Shown: positions 62,367 to 64,000 of the stretch, piece by piece
Layout of the letters: each line of letters starts with the position of its first letter
Position numbering within the stretch: position 1 is the stretch's first letter
NCBI RefSeq assembly: GCF_007176755.1
Contig: NZ_BJTV01000012.1
Location: 185,348-249,347, forward strand
DNA from: Streptomyces sp. 1-11
GTDB lineage: Bacteria > Actinomycetota > Actinomycetes > Streptomycetales > Streptomycetaceae
Length of the DNA stretch: 64,000 nt
Direction of reading: 5' to 3'
Translations under genes and position numbers: made by a program
Notes under the pieces: model-generated
What the model saw: only the letters and a program-made list of their open reading frames with translations
Database searches by the model: none
What the model was told of the DNA's origin: nothing

Positions 62367-64000
62367 ATGGACAGCGACGGGACGCGGGACGCGCGCGGCA
62401 CGCATGCGAATCCTGTGCCGCGCCCGGCGGTGCCCCCCGAGGGCGCCGTCGTACCGCCCATGCCCCCGGCGCCCCCGGGCGCGCCGCCGCGCCCGGACGG
62501 CTCGGCCTTCCTCGCCTGGCTCCGGGCGCCGCGGCCGCAGGCGGCGCCCGGCGTGTGGCGGTTCGGGCACCGGCCGCGGCCGGAGCAGGAGCCCGAGCTG
62601 ATCCCGGCCCGGCAGCTCCTGAGCGGCGCGCTGATCGCGTTCCTGGTGGGCTGGCTGGTGTGGTCCCTGCTGTGGAACGGCTACCTGGGCGGCTGGTGGG
62701 TGCTGCCGCTGGAGCTGTTCACCCCGGACTCCTGGCGCCAGGGCAACAGCCGCGTCGGCAACGCCGTCCTGTGGTACTCGTACTACACGCTCATCGCCCT
62801 CGCCATCATGTTCGTCGTCGGCCGGCTCGGCCGCTGGGGCGAGGTCTGGCGGCGCTACGGCCCGCCCGCCTGGCGCCCGGCCGCCCCCGCCGCCGAACCG
62901 CCGCCCGCGCCCGAGCAGGACCCCGCCGAATGGCCGCAGCTGCGGGCCTCCGGAGCGCACGAGGCCGCCGCCCGGCTGGCCGCCGAGGCGCGGGCCGGGT
63001 TGATGCGGGACGTCGACCACGCCCGGATCAGCCGGGCCTGGCAGGGCGTACGGTCCGGCGCGCACAGCCTCGCCGCGTTCACCGGCGCCGTGCTGAAGGA
63101 CGGCGCCGCCGCCTGCCCGCACCCCTCGGGCGAGCGCGACCTGCCCGCCCGGCAGGCCCGGCACGACCTGCTCACCGGTCAGGTACGGCTCGGCACCACC
63201 GCCGACGACCCGCGCAACCCCTACCACTACCGGGGCGCCGGACTCGCCCTTGGACCCGAACTGCTCGCCACCTCCCTGCTCGCCGTCGGCCCGGCCGGCT
63301 CCGGCAAGACCGGCTCGCTGGTCCGGCCGCTCGCCGAGTCGCTGTGCCTGCACGCGCTCGCCGGACAGGCCGCGCTCGTGGTCGTCGGCGCGGCGGGCGC
63401 CGGACTCGGACCGGCCGAGTCGTACGACGTCGTCGTGCGGATCGGGCACCCCGACTCCGTCTACGACCTCGACCTGTACGGTGGCACCACCGACCCGGAC
63501 GAGGCCGCCGCCATACTCGCCGAGGCCCTCGCAGGCGACCTCGCCGACCCGCACCCCGGCAGCGACAGCCGCCGCTCCACCACCGTCCTCGCCCAGCTCC
63601 TCGGGCCCTTCCGGGCCGTCCACGGACGCTTCCCCTCCGTACCCGAGCTGCGCCAGCTCCTCGACGGCACCCCCGGCCCGCTGGCCGCCCTCCGCAAGGC
63701 GCTCACCGACACCGGGCAGGCCTCGCTGATCCGTGAACTGGACGCGCGCGAGCGGCAGATGGCCCACCCCGGCGACGTGGGCGCGGTGCTCGCCGACCGG
63801 GTCGCGCTGCTCGACCGGCCCGCCTTCGCCTCCTTCTTCGACACCTCCGGGCAGTCCCGGCCGTTCTCGCTGAAGGCCCTCGACCACCCGGTGCGGGTCC
63901 GCATCGACCTGCCGCAGCGCGGCCACGCGGACGCCTCCCGGATCCTGGCCCGGCTGGTGCTCGCCCAGTTCACGGCGAGCGTGACGGCGCGGGAGGACCG
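62367..64000 (+). CDS. Membrane-anchored P-loop ATPase/GTPase-like protein, 5' part
   Basis: The frame is open from ATG 62367 (GGGGGAAAGGG just upstream) to the window end, giving at least 544 residues. A Pro/Ala-rich N-terminus (1-75) precedes two TM segments (about 84-105 and 131-153). A soluble domain carries Walker A GPAGSGKTGSL (residues 308-318), then ALVVVGAAGAGLG and a possible Walker B-like region later. The Walker A context and two N-terminal TMs recall conserved Streptomyces ATP/GTP-binding membrane proteins near gabT and, more loosely, type IV-secretion-type coupling ATPases. The frame was followed by eye to the window edge; the C-terminus lies outside. Confidence 0.72.
   Translation, partial: MDSDGTRDARGTHANPVPRPAVPPEGAVVPPMPPAPPGAPPRPDGSAFLAWLRAPRPQAAPGVWRFGHRPRPEQEPELIPARQLLSGALIAFLVGWLVWSLLWNGYLGGWWVLPLELFTPDSWRQGNSRVGNAVLWYSYYTLIALAIMFVVGRLGRWGEVWRRYGPPAWRPAAPAAEPPPAPEQDPAEWPQLRASGAHEAAARLAAEARAGLMRDVDHARISRAWQGVRSGAHSLAAFTGAVLKDGAAACPHPSGERDLPARQARHDLLTGQVRLGTTADDPRNPYHYRGAGLALGPELLATSLLAVGPAGSGKTGSLVRPLAESLCLHALAGQAALVVVGAAGAGLGPAESYDVVVRIGHPDSVYDLDLYGGTTDPDEAAAILAEALAGDLADPHPGSDSRRSTTVLAQLLGPFRAVHGRFPSVPELRQLLDGTPGPLAALRKALTDTGQASLIRELDARERQMAHPGDVGAVLADRVALLDRPAFASFFDTSGQSRPFSLKALDHPVRVRIDLPQRGHADASRILARLVLAQFTASVTARED

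Noticed and set aside
62166..63926. 586-residue ORF antisense to the membrane ATPase gene
   Set aside because: Mirror of the P-loop protein frame; Gly/Val/Arg runs and no domain.

Overview
This 64 kb window is chromosomal DNA of a Streptomyces. GC content is very high, third codon positions are nearly all G or C, GTG starts are frequent, and terminators are GC-rich hairpins without U-tracts. It carries whiG (the sporulation sigma factor), a tandem cluster of four type I signal peptidases, a thiamine/TPP-controlled ABC operon and a DasR-type chitinase promoter. From memory, the order glnD-ffh-...-rpsP-rimM-trmD-rplS-sipWXYZ-...-dprA-whiG-rpsB-tsf-pyrH-frr-cdsA-rlmN is the conserved core arrangement of S. 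coelicolor and relatives. No tRNA, rRNA, CRISPR array, insertion sequence or prophage was seen.

Region 1 (1-25.5 kb) is core housekeeping on the + strand. It holds the 3' part of glnD, ffh, an FtsH-type protease, a SprT-like putative metalloprotein, and the rpsP-khpA-rimM-trmD-rplS translation cluster. Four signal peptidases (sipW, X, Y, Z), a NUDIX hydrolase, DUF2469, YraN, ComM, DprA and whiG follow, then a TetR regulator, an antisense M23 peptidase, and rpsB-tsf-pyrH-frr-cdsA. Protein targeting (ffh), translocation-linked processing (four SPases) and membrane quality control (FtsH) lie close together.

Region 2 (25.5-38.7 kb) is mixed. It has a YceI protein, a broken LysE-type exporter fragment next to a PAS-PP2C phosphatase, rlmN, and a TPP riboswitch driving a thiamine-type ABC transporter. 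After these come a mycothiol-linked isomerase-family protein, an LAETG cell-wall-anchored protein, a LOG-family protein, a VOC protein and an ABC exporter pair whose ATPase has degenerate motifs.

Region 3 (38.7-62 kb) is dominated by polyamine/GABA metabolism. It contains an omega-aminotransferase, an Lrp regulator, an aldehyde dehydrogenase and an orphan PotD-like lipoprotein. A second aldehyde dehydrogenase and a complete PotD-A-B-C importer follow, then a PuuB-like FAD oxidase and finally gabT. Together these could take up putrescine/spermidine and convert it through 4-aminobutyraldehyde and GABA to succinate semialdehyde. The aldehyde dehydrogenase-PotD pair is present twice. Unrelated genes sit between: a UvrA-like ATPase, a small membrane protein, GDPD, adenosine deaminase, DUF4190 and NADAR. 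A GH18 chitinase with a DasR operator lies between a truncated gene remnant and a PAP2 phosphatase gene that has lost its own stop codon. The window closes inside a membrane-anchored P-loop ATPase.

No clearly new defence or mobile system was found. The best leads are the LysE remnant with an 11-G tract, the chitinase junctions, the duplicated ALDH-PotD module, the degenerate ABC ATPase, the sipX/sipY overlap, and repeated candidate leaderless promoters.
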